A stretch of DNA of 18,468 nt from an uncultured Clostridia bacterium (GCA_944386315.1 CALXAS010000007.1:1-18468); one strand, 5' to 3'; counted from the stretch's first letter, positions 5,981 to 14,900 are shown. Program-made: numbers and translations. The notes: a model not told the origin generated them from the sequence alone.

Positions 5981-6256
5981 ATGAGTAAAAAAGAAAAAGC
6001 ACGGAATCTGATTTTGAAAGAAGTCGAAGCTAAAAAGAAAGTAGACTTCTTCCTTGGAAGTTCCTTGAGGGAGATTCCAACTGAAGAAAACAATGCATCC
6101 ATAATAGGAATGTATTGTGGAAATGTGGAAGAAGCAAATGGTATTCTACATTTCCTGGAAAATGCTTTCTCTGGGAAAGCATTTGAGGTGGAGGAAATTC
6201 CTATAGAGTCTCCGAAGGGAGACTATTTAAAGGGACTTAGCGTGGTTCTGTGCTAA
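5981..6256 (+). CDS. hypothetical 91-aa protein
   Basis: I do not recognise it. GGGAGG (5968-5973) lies 7 nt before the ATG. The N-terminus is highly charged (SKKEKARNLILKEVEAKKK), followed by a mixed hydrophobic region (FFLGSSLREI, ASIIGMYCG, ANGILHFLENAFSG), acidic FEVEEIPIE and a hydrophobic end GLSVVLC. There is no signal peptide or clear membrane helix; it reads like a small soluble alpha/beta domain with Cys at 46 and at the last residue. It is monocistronic with a strong promoter (5902-5930) and its own terminator (6278-6307), between another unknown gene and adhE. No function can be assigned. Confidence 0.75.
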   Translation: MSKKEKARNLILKEVEAKKKVDFFLGSSLREIPTEENNASIIGMYCGNVEEANGILHFLENAFSGKAFEVEEIPIESPKGDYLKGLSVVLC

Positions 6257-6277
6257 ATCCTCAAAACAAGAAATGCA

Positions 6278-6307
6278 TGCATCCGGCAATTGGAGGGTGC
6301 ATTTTTT
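6278..6307 (+). terminator. terminator after the 91-aa protein gene
   Basis: Stem TGCATCC (6278-6284) / GGGTGCA (6295-6301, one G-U), 10-nt loop, then six T. Confidence 0.75.
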
Positions 6308-6333
6308 GTGCAAAAATGTCGACTATTTCAGTC

Positions 6334-6361
6334 TTGACTTTTTGCCATATTTTTATATAAT
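6334..6361 (+). promoter_or_regulatory. adhE promoter
   Basis: TTGACT (6334-6339), a 16-nt spacer and TATAAT (6356-6361), giving a leader of about 28 nt. No Rex palindrome is visible around it. Confidence 0.65.
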
Positions 6362-6395
6362 AAAGAGGAATTATATAAAGAAGGGAAGAATGTGT

Positions 6396-9002
6396 ATGGC
6401 AGAGTATAGTGAAGAAGAAAAGCAAAAAGTACAAAGCATGATAGATGATTTAGTGGCAAAGGCAAAAGTGGCAGAAGAAGAATACCTAAAGCTTGACCAA
6501 GAGCAAGTAAATTCCATTGTAAAAGCAATGGCAATGGCAGGATTAGAGCATCATATGGAACTTGCAAAACTTGCCGTAGAAGAGACCGGAAGAGGTATTT
6601 ACGAAGATAAAATTACAAAGAATATGTTTGCAACAGAATATATTTATCATAGCATTAAATATGATAAAACAGTCGGCGTAATTGGAGAAAACGAAGAAGA
6701 AGGATATTGCGAAATTGCAGAACCTGTTGGCATTATTGCAGGGGTTACACCAGTAACTAATCCTACTTCTACTACTATGTTTAAATCTTTAATTGCAGCA
6801 AAAACAAGAAATGTTATTATATTTGGATTCCATCCATCTGCACAAAAATGTAGTACGAGAGCAGCGCAGATTCTAAGAGAAGCAGCTGTAAAGGCGGGTG
6901 CACCAGAAAACTGTATTTTATGGATAGAAGAGCCATCTATTTTAGCAACGAATACCTTAATGCATCATCCGGGAGTAAACCTTATTTTAGCTACTGGTGG
7001 AACTGGTATGGTAAAAGCAGCTTATTCTTGTGGAAAACCAGCTTTAGGAGTAGGCCCAGGAAATGTTCCTTGCTATATCGATAAAACTGCAAAATTAAAA
7101 ACCTCTGTGAATGATTTAGTAATGTCTAAATCCTTTGATAATGGTATGATATGTGCTTCTGAACAGTCTGTTATTGTAGATAGAGAAATTCATGAAGAAT
7201 TTGAAGATTTAATGAAAAAAGCAGGTTGTTATTTCTTAAGCCAAGAAGAAACAGATAAATTAAGAAGTAGCATGTTTATTTCAAAAGAAGGAAATAGCTG
7301 TGCTTTAAATAATGATATAGTAGGAAAGAGTCCTTATCTCATTGCAAAAGGAGCAGGAATAGAGGTTCCTGAAGATACAAAAGTATTAGTATTACATGAA
7401 AACGGTGTAGGAATTGAATATCCATTTTCAAAAGAGAAATTAAGCCCCGTACTTGCTTACTATGTAGTAGAAAACGAAGACGAAGGAATAGAACTTGCAG
7501 AAAAATTAATAGAATTTGGTGGCTTAGGACATTCTGCAGTGATTCATTCTGAAAACGAAGAAACCATTTTAAAATTTTCTGAAAAAGTAAAAGTAGGAAG
7601 AATTATTGTCAATTCTCCTTCTACACACGGAGCTATTGGAGATATTTATAACACCAATATGCCATCCTTAACATTAGGATGTGGAACTTTTGGAGGAAAC
7701 TCTACAACAGCGAATGTGTCTAGTGTCAACTTAATTAATGTAAAAAGAGTAGCAAAGAGGAGGGTTAATATGCAGTGGTTTAAGGTACCAGATAAAATTT
7801 ATTTTGAAGCAGGCTCTATTCAATACCTAGAAAAAATGCCTAATATTTCAAGAGCCTTTATTGTAACAGATCCAGGAATGGTAAGTTTAGGATATGTAGA
7901 TAAAATATTATATCATCTTAGAAAAAGAGAACAATATGTGCATTCCGAAATCTTCTCTGATGTAGAATCAGATCCATCTTTTACAACCATCAAAAGGGGA
8001 GTAGCTTTAATGAACGAATTTCAACCAGATGTGATTATTGCACTAGGTGGAGGAAGTGCTATTGATGCAGCAAAAGGAATGTGGCTATTTTATGAGCATC
8101 CAGATGCAGACATAGAAGGTATGAAATTAAAATTTATGGATATTCGTAAACGTACTTATAAATTCCCTACCCTAGGAACAAAAGCAAAAATGGTGGCTAT
8201 TCCAACCACTTCTGGAACAGGTTCAGAAGTAACCTCTTTTGCTGTTATTTCCGATAAAGAAAAAAATAGAAAATATCCATTAGCAGATTATGAGCTAACA
8301 CCAGATGTAGCCATTATAGACCCAGATTTAGTAATGAGCCTTCCACCAAAAATTACAGCAGATACAGGAATGGACGTATTAACTCATGCCATTGAAGCAT
8401 ATGTTTCTAATATGGCATCTGATTATACAGATGGCTTAGCAGAAAAAGCAATAGAACTTGTATTCCATTATTTAAGAGAAGCTTACAAAAATGGAAGCAA
8501 TAGAGAAGCAAGAGAAAAAATGCATAATGCAAGTACCATAGCAGGAATGGCATTTACCAATGCATTTTTGGGAATTAACCACTCACTTGCCCATAAAATA
8601 GGTGCAGAATTCCATTTAGCACATGGTAGAATTAATGCAATTCTATTACCATATGTGATAAGATATAATGCAAGTAGACCAACAAAATTTGTATCTTTCC
8701 CTAAATATGAATACTTTATCGCAGATCAAAAATATGCAGATATTGCAAGAAGAATGGGATTTGCATGTAGCACAAAAGAAGAAGGAGTTAATTCCTTAAT
8801 AGAAGAAATACAAAAATTAAATAAAGACCTAGATATTCCAGCAACATTTAAAGAGCAAGGAATAGAAGAACAAGAATTCTTAGCAAAAGTAGATAGCTTA
8901 GCAGATAGAGCATTTGAAGACCAATGTACTACTGCTAATCCACGTGTGCCATTAGTAGAAGAATTAAAACAAATTCTTTTAGATAGCTATTATGGAAAAT
9001 AA
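6396..9002 (+). CDS. adhE: bifunctional acetaldehyde-CoA / alcohol dehydrogenase
   Basis: Converts acetyl-CoA via acetaldehyde to ethanol using two NADH (cytoplasmic; family members form long spirosome filaments). It is 868 aa, normal length. The N-terminal CoA-acylating aldehyde dehydrogenase domain (about 1-440) has NAD-site glycines GGTGMVKAAY (201-210), GVGPGNVPCY (218-227) and catalytic C253 in GMICASEQ. After a linker, the iron-dependent alcohol dehydrogenase domain (about 455-868) has GGGSAIDAAKG (551-561), IPTTSGTGSEVTS (602-614) and the likely Fe ligands D660, H664, H729 and H743. Both active sites look intact. Start: AAGGGA (6381-6386) lies 9 nt before ATG 6396; ATG 6390 would leave 3 nt, and earlier in-frame ATGs precede the promoter. 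It is a single-gene unit. Confidence 0.97.
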   Translation: MAEYSEEEKQKVQSMIDDLVAKAKVAEEEYLKLDQEQVNSIVKAMAMAGLEHHMELAKLAVEETGRGIYEDKITKNMFATEYIYHSIKYDKTVGVIGENEEEGYCEIAEPVGIIAGVTPVTNPTSTTMFKSLIAAKTRNVIIFGFHPSAQKCSTRAAQILREAAVKAGAPENCILWIEEPSILATNTLMHHPGVNLILATGGTGMVKAAYSCGKPALGVGPGNVPCYIDKTAKLKTSVNDLVMSKSFDNGMICASEQSVIVDREIHEEFEDLMKKAGCYFLSQEETDKLRSSMFISKEGNSCALNNDIVGKSPYLIAKGAGIEVPEDTKVLVLHENGVGIEYPFSKEKLSPVLAYYVVENEDEGIELAEKLIEFGGLGHSAVIHSENEETILKFSEKVKVGRIIVNSPSTHGAIGDIYNTNMPSLTLGCGTFGGNSTTANVSSVNLINVKRVAKRRVNMQWFKVPDKIYFEAGSIQYLEKMPNISRAFIVTDPGMVSLGYVDKILYHLRKREQYVHSEIFSDVESDPSFTTIKRGVALMNEFQPDVIIALGGGSAIDAAKGMWLFYEHPDADIEGMKLKFMDIRKRTYKFPTLGTKAKMVAIPTTSGTGSEVTSFAVISDKEKNRKYPLADYELTPDVAIIDPDLVMSLPPKITADTGMDVLTHAIEAYVSNMASDYTDGLAEKAIELVFHYLREAYKNGSNREAREKMHNASTIAGMAFTNAFLGINHSLAHKIGAEFHLAHGRINAILLPYVIRYNASRPTKFVSFPKYEYFIADQKYADIARRMGFACSTKEEGVNSLIEEIQKLNKDLDIPATFKEQGIEEQEFLAKVDSLADRAFEDQCTTANPRVPLVEELKQILLDSYYGK

Positions 9003-9005
9003 GGA

Positions 9006-9042
9006 ATTTTGCAATTTAGGGACGTTCCTTAAATTGCAAAAT
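9006..9042. repeat. long perfect hairpin after adhE
   Basis: ATTTTGCAATTTA (9006-9018) / TAAATTGCAAAAT (9030-9042), 13 perfect pairs, loop GGGACGTTCCT with partial inner pairing. It starts 4 nt after the adhE stop. No T run follows, so it is an atypical terminator. It may protect the 3' end of the adhE mRNA or be a dispersed REP-like palindrome. Confidence 0.6.
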
Positions 9043-9140
9043 GAACTCGATAAAAATAGGATAGTATATAATGAAATTATTTGCAAACAATAAAGTCAAG
9101 AAAATTATAAAAAACTATTCAAAAGTATGCAATTTTGTGC

Positions 9141-9157
9141 TATACTATAAATAGTAT
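9141..9157 (+). promoter_or_regulatory. toxin-antitoxin promoter -10 with palindromic operator
   Basis: An extended -10, TGC then TATACT (9141-9146), with a weak -35. Overlapping it is a perfect palindrome ATACTAT-AA-ATAGTAT (9142-9157). This is where type II antitoxins usually autorepress. Another half-site ATAGTAT lies at 9061-9067. Confidence 0.6.
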
Positions 9158-9176
9158 GAAAAGAGAGGTGTTGAAA

Positions 9177-9416
9177 ATGCAACAAGTAACAAGTTTACAA
9201 GAAATAGAAACAGTTATTAATCAAAACGGAGAAATGGTGATTGGCAAAAATAATAAAAATAATGTAATAGTAATGAGTATGGAAGAATACAGAAATAATA
9301 TTTTCGATAATGAAACAGTAAAAAAACTTTTAAAATCAGAAGAAGATATTGAAAAAGGTAGAACAAGAAAAGCAACAGAAGTTATAAAGGAGTTAAGAGC
9401 AAAATATGGATTCTAA
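9177..9416 (+). CDS. Phd/YefM-like antitoxin of a type II toxin-antitoxin pair
   Basis: 79-aa labile antitoxin expected to bind DNA through its N-terminal fold and neutralise the toxin with its C-terminus. The N-terminus has the Phd/YefM pattern: a helix (SLQEIETVINQNGE), then a strand NNVIVMSMEEYRNN containing the typical V-x-S-x-E-x-Y. The C-terminal half is highly charged (EEDIEKGRTRKATEVIKELRAKYGF) and probably unfolded without toxin. Start: AGAGGTG lies just before ATG 9177; the in-frame ATG at 9156 falls inside the operator and near the transcript start. The gene overlaps the toxin start by 11 nt, which implies translational coupling. Assignment rests on motif and context, not on a search. 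Confidence 0.85.
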   Translation: MQQVTSLQEIETVINQNGEMVIGKNNKNNVIVMSMEEYRNNIFDNETVKKLLKSEEDIEKGRTRKATEVIKELRAKYGF

Positions 9417-9732
9417 AAATGAGCCATTTGAAGTAGAATTTACTGATGCATGTATCGAAGAAATGACAGAAAATTATGAGTATATCTCTCATAATTTAAA
9501 AGAAGACAATATAGCAAAGCGACTTATGACAGAAGTAATAGACAGGGTTTTAGATTTAGCAAATGCACCAGAATTATATATGAAAATTGGAAAGGTTGAT
9601 AGATTAAAAAGAGAATACCACAGAATGGTAGTAAAAAATTATGTTATATTATATACAATAGATTTTGAAAAAAGAAAAGTATATATTTCTCGTATGATAT
9701 ATGGAAGAAGAAATTATTTAAATTTATATTGA
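9406..9732 (+). CDS. RelE/ParE-family toxin
   Basis: 108-aa toxin. The fold signature of the RelE/ParE superfamily is visible: paired N-terminal helices (DACIEEMTENYEYISHNL, NIAKRLMTEVIDRVLDLAN), then a basic strand-turn-strand core (DRLKREYHRMVVKNYVILYTID) and the end VYISRMIYGRRNYLNLY, a typical closing strand. RelE members cut mRNA on the ribosome and ParE members poison gyrase; I cannot decide which from sequence. The conserved basic residues look intact, so it is probably active. AAAGGAG at 9386-9392 inside the antitoxin gene supports the ATG at 9406. It ends 51 nt before a strong bidirectional terminator. Confidence 0.86.
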   Translation: MDSKNEPFEVEFTDACIEEMTENYEYISHNLKEDNIAKRLMTEVIDRVLDLANAPELYMKIGKVDRLKREYHRMVVKNYVILYTIDFEKRKVYISRMIYGRRNYLNLY

Positions 9733-9783
9733 TATGGTTAATAATAAATAGGAAAACACTTTGAATTACAAATAAGAGAAATT

Positions 9784-9818
9784 AAAAAGACTTGCGTAGC
9801 AGTACGCAAGTCTTTTTT
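9784..9818. terminator. bidirectional terminator between toxin gene and aspS
   Basis: Perfect 15-bp stem AAAAAGACTTGCGTA (9784-9798) / complementary arm (9803-9817), 4-nt loop GCAG, T run on each 3' side. It serves the convergent toxin-antitoxin operon and aspS. Confidence 0.9.
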
Positions 9819-9831
9819 GGAAATCATCAAG

Positions 9832-11577
9832 TTATACATCCAATTTAATGTGTACTTCTTTTAGCTGTTCTTTGGTAACTGTTCCAGGAGCAGACATCAT
9901 TAAATCCTGTGCTTTGCTATTCATTGGAAAAGCAATGACATCGCGGATGGTGTCTGAGTTTGTAAGTAGCATTAACATTCTATCAATACCAGGAGCAATA
10001 CCTGCATGTGGAGGAGCTCCATATTGAAATGCATGGAATAATGCTGGAAATTTTTCTTCTATATGTGCTTGATTATACCCTGCAATTTCAAAGGCTTTTA
10101 TCATAATTTCTGGGTCGTGGTTACGAACGGCTCCAGAAGAAAGCTCTACACCATTACATACAATATCATATTGATAAGCAACAATGTCTAAAGGATTTTG
10201 AGAAAGTAAAGCCTGCATTCCTCCTTGCGGCATAGAAAAAGGATTATGATTGAAAGCTATTTTTCCATGTTCGTCTAATTCATACATTGGAAAATCTACA
10301 ATCCAACAAAAAGCAAAACAATCTTCCTGAATTAAGCTTAAACGTTTTCCTAATTCTGTACGGATTTGACCTGCAAGGACATTTGCTCTGGCTTCTATAT
10401 CTGCAATAAAAAAGATGGTATCATTTGCTTTTAAATGAGCAATTTCTATTAATTCTTGTTTCTTTTCTTGTGGTATAAATTTATCAATAGGACCTTTAAA
10501 ACTTAAGTCCTCTTGTACTTCTAAATAGCCAAGTCCTGGCATACCAATAGACATAGCAAAATCTAACATTTTCTCATGGAAACCTTTGGACATTTGCCCT
10601 TCTATTACAATGGCACGCACAGTTTTACCATGGAAAGGTTTAAAACTACAAGCTCCAAAGAAATCTGTTACGTCTAAAATAACAAGAGGATTTCTTAAAT
10701 CTGGCTTATCAGAACCGTATTTTAACATGGCATCCTTATACGAAATACGTGGAAAAGGATATTGCATGATTTTTTTATCAGAAAATTTTTGAAAAGTCTC
10801 ATACATAACAGGCTCTATGGCAGCAAAAACATCTTCTTGACCTGCAAAACTCATTTCCATGTCTAATTGATAAAATTCACCAGGAGCACGGTCTGCTCTA
10901 GCGTCCTCGTCTCTAAAGCAAGGTGCAATTTGAAAATATTTATCTATACCGGATACCATAAGCAATTGTTTAAATTGTTGTGGAGCTTGTGGAAGTGCAT
11001 AGAACTTTCCTGGGTGTAATCTACTAGGAACTAGATAGTCTCTTGCTCCCTCTGGGGAAGAACTAGTAAGAATAGGGGTTTGCACCTCTAAAAATCCTTG
11101 TGCAATCATTTGCTCACGTAAAAATTGAATTACTTTTGCTCTTAAAATTAAATTTTGTGTTAATTTTTCGCTACGTAAATCTAAAAAGCGATATTGCAAA
11201 CGTAAATCTTCTCTTACTTCTTGATTAGCATTTACCTCGAAAGGTAAGTTTTTCATACGTTTCCCCACAATTTCAATTTTTTCAATAAAAATTTCTACAA
11301 GACCTGTTTTGATTTTCTCATTAATGGTTTCAGGGTCTCTTTTTCTAACAGTTCCTTCTACACAAACAGCAGATTGAATAGGAATGTGAGAGGCAAAATC
11401 TACCTCTTTAGCATCTCCGGAAGTAACTACTTGTGTAGTACCATACATATCACGGATATCTAAAAAAACAACACCTCCTAAATCACGAATGGTTTGCACA
11501 AAACCGGCAATTTTCACTTTTTTACCAACATCTTCTAAGGAAATATCATTACAAGTGTGGTCTTTCATTCTTGTCAT
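9832..11577 (-). CDS. aspS: aspartyl-tRNA synthetase (possibly also charges tRNA-Asn)
   Basis: Class II synthetase charging tRNA-Asp, 581 aa, bacterial type. In order: N-terminal OB-fold anticodon domain (VKIAGFVQTIRDLGGVVFLDIRD), motif 1 region (GFLEVQTPIL), the SPEGARDYLVPSRLHPGKFYALPQAPQQFKQ stretch split by the flipping loop, motif 2 (FRDEDARADR...FYQLDMEMSF), an inserted GAD domain (about 290-420), and motif 3 (GIAPGIDRMLMLL). Motif 2 carries APGEFYQLD rather than the commoner QPEFTQID, a variant I associate with alphaproteobacterial enzymes. Start: AAAGGAG 9 nt before ATG 11577. Expression is under a T-box leader whose specifier appears to be Asn, suggesting a non-discriminating enzyme that also makes Asp-tRNA-Asn for GatCAB. 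The sequence alone does not settle that. Confidence 0.95.
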   Translation of the reverse strand: MTRMKDHTCNDISLEDVGKKVKIAGFVQTIRDLGGVVFLDIRDMYGTTQVVTSGDAKEVDFASHIPIQSAVCVEGTVRKRDPETINEKIKTGLVEIFIEKIEIVGKRMKNLPFEVNANQEVREDLRLQYRFLDLRSEKLTQNLILRAKVIQFLREQMIAQGFLEVQTPILTSSSPEGARDYLVPSRLHPGKFYALPQAPQQFKQLLMVSGIDKYFQIAPCFRDEDARADRAPGEFYQLDMEMSFAGQEDVFAAIEPVMYETFQKFSDKKIMQYPFPRISYKDAMLKYGSDKPDLRNPLVILDVTDFFGACSFKPFHGKTVRAIVIEGQMSKGFHEKMLDFAMSIGMPGLGYLEVQEDLSFKGPIDKFIPQEKKQELIEIAHLKANDTIFFIADIEARANVLAGQIRTELGKRLSLIQEDCFAFCWIVDFPMYELDEHGKIAFNHNPFSMPQGGMQALLSQNPLDIVAYQYDIVCNGVELSSGAVRNHDPEIMIKAFEIAGYNQAHIEEKFPALFHAFQYGAPPHAGIAPGIDRMLMLLTNSDTIRDVIAFPMNSKAQDLMMSAPGTVTKEQLKEVHIKLDV

Positions 11578-11588
11578 AAAACTTCACT

Positions 11589-11604
11589 CCTTTCTTTAGA
11601 AAGG
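11589..11604 (-). promoter_or_regulatory. hairpin over the aspS ribosome binding site
   Basis: CCTTTC-TAAA-GAAAGG on the minus strand (11604-11589). The 3' arm is the first part of the AAAGGAG Shine-Dalgarno, so it could modulate translation after T-box read-through. It is only 6 bp. Confidence 0.35.
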
Positions 11605-11619
11605 GACGAAAATGACAAC

Positions 11620-11840
11620 AAAAAAACGTCCAACTGCATTTGCTGCAGGGACGAAATCATTTCCGCGGTGCCACCCTAACTTAGAAATTATATAACCATA
11701 TAATTTCCCACTTCATTCAAAATTGCTCCCATGTGTTAGTTTGCTACGTTTTTCTAAAAAGGCTCTCAGCGCATTCACCTTTATTCTCTGTCTAGCAACC
11801 TTTAGCAAGTCGTCATGTTCATCGCAACGTATAAAAATTA
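11620..11840 (-). promoter_or_regulatory. T-box riboswitch of aspS, apparent Asn specifier
   Basis: The T-box core AGGGTGGCACCGCGG is at 11677-11663 (minus). Stem III is a 10-bp hairpin with GGTT loop (11707-11684). The terminator is CGTCC CTGCA / TGCAG TT GGACG (11653-11627) followed by seven T (11626-11620). The antiterminator pairs AGGG of the T-box with CCCT of the terminator's 5' arm, so the two forms exclude each other. Stem I: CATG (11817-11814) pairs with CATG (11733-11730), and TTGCT (11808-11804) pairs with AGCAA (11745-11741). The 3' side of the internal loop between them reads ACTAACA, so the specifier followed by the usual A is AAC (11737-11735), Asn. Uncharged tRNA should favour read-through into aspS. 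Confidence 0.9.
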
Positions 11841-11846
11841 CTATCT

Positions 11847-11875
11847 ATTTTACCTATTTTATGCCAATTTGTCAA
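11847..11875 (-). promoter_or_regulatory. promoter of the T-box/aspS transcript
   Basis: On the minus strand: TTGACA (11875-11870), a 17-nt spacer and TAAAAT (11852-11847). It is divergent from the smc promoter, with 37 bp between the two -35 elements. Confidence 0.75.
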
Positions 11876-11912
11876 GAAATATACAAAAATTTTTCAGGAC
11901 AAAACTTCCGCC

Positions 11913-11941
11913 TTGACTTTTAGCTAGAGTATCGATATAAT
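11913..11941 (+). promoter_or_regulatory. smc promoter
   Basis: TTGACT (11913-11918), a 17-nt spacer and TATAAT (11936-11941), about 50 nt before the smc start. Confidence 0.7.
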
Positions 11942-11992
11942 TTAAACAAGAAAAAACGACAAAATTTAGGCAGATAAGTAAAGGTGAAAAGT

Positions 11993-14900
11993 ATGTATTT
12001 AAAACGATTAGAATTACAAGGGTTTAAGTCTTTTGCAGATAGAACCGTGCTAGAATTTAGACCAGGTATTACGGCAGTAATTGGACCAAATGGTTCTGGA
12101 AAAAGTAATATATCTGATAGTATCAGATGGGTGCTAGGAGAGCAAAGTATGAAATCTTTGAGAGGTAGTAGCTCTTCTGATATTATTTTTGCGGGAACAC
12201 AAAATAGAAAATCCTTAGGTTTTGCGGAAGTTTCTATTGTAATTGATAATACAGATGGAAAGCTTCCTATTGAATATAACGAGGTAACGGTTACCAGAAA
12301 GCTATATAGAAGTGGAGAAACTGGCTATTTTATCAACAAAGCACCATGTCGACTAAAAGATATTCTAGAATTATTTATGGATACAGGAATTGGAAAAGAT
12401 GGCTATTCTATTATTGGGCAAGGCAAGATTGATGAAATTTTAAGTAATAAATCAGAAGACAGAAGAAGAGTATTCGAAGAAGCTGCTGGAATTGTAAAAT
12501 ATAGAACACGAAAGGCAGAATCAGAGAAAAAACTAGAACAAACGAAATTAAATTTACTACGCATTAATGATATTTTATCGGAAATCGAAGGAAGCCTAGA
12601 GCCTTTAAAAATGCAATCAGAAAAGGCGAAGAAATTTTTAGATTTACGTGAAGAGCTAAAAACAGTAGAAGTGGGGCTATTTTTATACAATATAGAATCT
12701 TACAGAGAAAAATTAGAGGCACTTGTAAGAGACGAAGATATTATGCAATCCCAATATGATGCAGAAAATACCAAACAAGAAGAGGCAAGTAGGCTAAAAG
12801 AAAGACTAAATGAAGAAATTAATCAGATAACACAAAGAATAGAAGAGATGCAAAACGAAAAATTTGAAAGTAGTAATCAAATTGAAAAAATGAATTCAGA
12901 AACCAATGTAGCCAAACAAAGAATGGCTAGCAATGAAGAAAACAGAATACGTTTTGCAGAAGAAATAAAAGAAGTAGAAACAAGGATACAAGAATTAGAA
13001 GAAGAGAAAAAGCAGAAACAAGATAAAAAAGAAAATTTGCAAGATAACCGAAAAAAATTCGAAGAAGAATTAACACAAAAAGAAGAGGAATTAAAAGAAC
13101 TAACCCAAAAGCTATCCCATAAAGAACTAGAAATAGAAGAGAAAAAGAAAGCTGTAGAGGAATATACAAACGAGAAATATGAGGTGGCAGGAAAAATAAA
13201 TGCACAAGATATGCAATGGGAGACCTTGCAAAAAAGACAAAAAGCCTTAAAGCAAGAAATAACAGGAACTATTGCAGAATTAGATAGTGCCCGTATGCAA
13301 AAACAAGAGCTAAATAAAAACTTTTATGAAATAGAAAAAAATAGAAATGAGACGATAAAAAAACAAGAAGAAATAGCAAAAGAGCAACAAGAAAGCATGC
13401 AAAAAAGAAAAAGTTTTGAGGAAAAAATAAATCAGCTATCTTATGAGATAAGAATGAAACAATCCAGAAAACAATTTTTAGAAGAGACTGAAAGAGAAAA
13501 AGAAGGCTACAATAAAAGTGTAAAAAGTTTACTGCTTGCTTGTGATAAAGAAGAAAGCTTGCGAAAAGGCATGCATGGTGTACTTGCCAATTTAATTTCT
13601 GTGCCAAAAGAATATGAAACTGCTATAGAAATGGCTTTAGGAGCTGCTCTTCAAAACATTGTAACAGAAACAGAAGAAGATGCGAAAAAGTTAATCCAGT
13701 ACTTACGTGATAAAAATCTAGGAAGAGCCTCTTTCCTACCAATGACTAGTGTAAAAGCAAGACCTTTAGAAAATTTAAATCAAAAAGGAATAGAAGGAGT
13801 GATTGGCGTAGCATCTAGCTTAGTAAGTTGTAAAAAACAATATGAAGGAATTATTTCTAATTTGCTAGGGAAAACAGTCATTGTAGAAAATATGGATTCT
13901 GCTATAAAACTTGCCAAACAAAACCATTATGCTTTTCGTATTGTCACATTGCAAGGAGATATTCTAAATAGTTCTGGTAGTATGACAGGAGGAAGTGTGG
14001 CTAATAAAACAGTCAACATCTTAGGCAGAGGAAGAGAAATAGAAGAACTAGAAAAGCAGTTACAAGGTATGAAACAAGAATTAGAAAAACAAGAAAAACA
14101 AAAACAAGAATATGAAAATGGCAACCAATCCTTGTTAGAAAAAGTAGAAAGTATGCAGAATCAAAGGCAAGAAATAGAAGCTACTTATGGAGCAGAAAAA
14201 CAGAAAATAATTGCGATAGAAGAAACGATTCAAAAACTAGAGCAAAGGCTTGCTAAGCAAAAAGAAGAGGAGGCAAAGTCAGAAGAGCAAAAGACAGAAA
14301 ATAGAGCAGAAAAACAAAGATTAGAAGCAAGAGTACAAGAAATAGGCAAGGAAATGGAAAAATTACAGCTAGAAATTGCAGAATTTGTGAAAGTAAATCA
14401 AGATAACCAAGCTTATATAGACAATTTAAATTTAGATATCACCAATTTAAAAATATCGGTTTCTTCTTTTGATGAAAGTAGTCTATCTATGGAAGAAATG
14501 ATAGAAAGAATTGAGCAAGATATACAAAATCAAAAAATTAGTAAGCAAAATAAGCAGCAGCAAATAGAAAAAGCGGTGGAAGAAAATCAAAGTTTGCAAG
14601 AAAAAATAAAAGAATTTGAAATAGAAATAGAAAAAATAAAAGAGCGTATAGCAAATAGTGGAGAAGAAGTAGAAACTTGCAAACAAACAAGAATAGAAAA
14701 ACAACAAAGTTTAAAACAAAAAGAAGAAGAAATACAAAGTCAGTTTAAAGTATTAGAAGACTTAAAAGAACAAATTGTAAAAATGGATATCAAGAAAAAT
14801 AAAATAGAACAAGATGTTCAAGATACCATTAATACATTATGGGAAGAATACGAAATAACACCAAATCATGCAGAAGGCTATCATAAGCCAAGTAACGTAC

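Noticed and set aside
6273..6395. Longer adhE start at the earlier ATG
   Set aside because: It would begin before the promoter and inside the preceding terminator; AAGGGA is correctly placed for ATG 6396.
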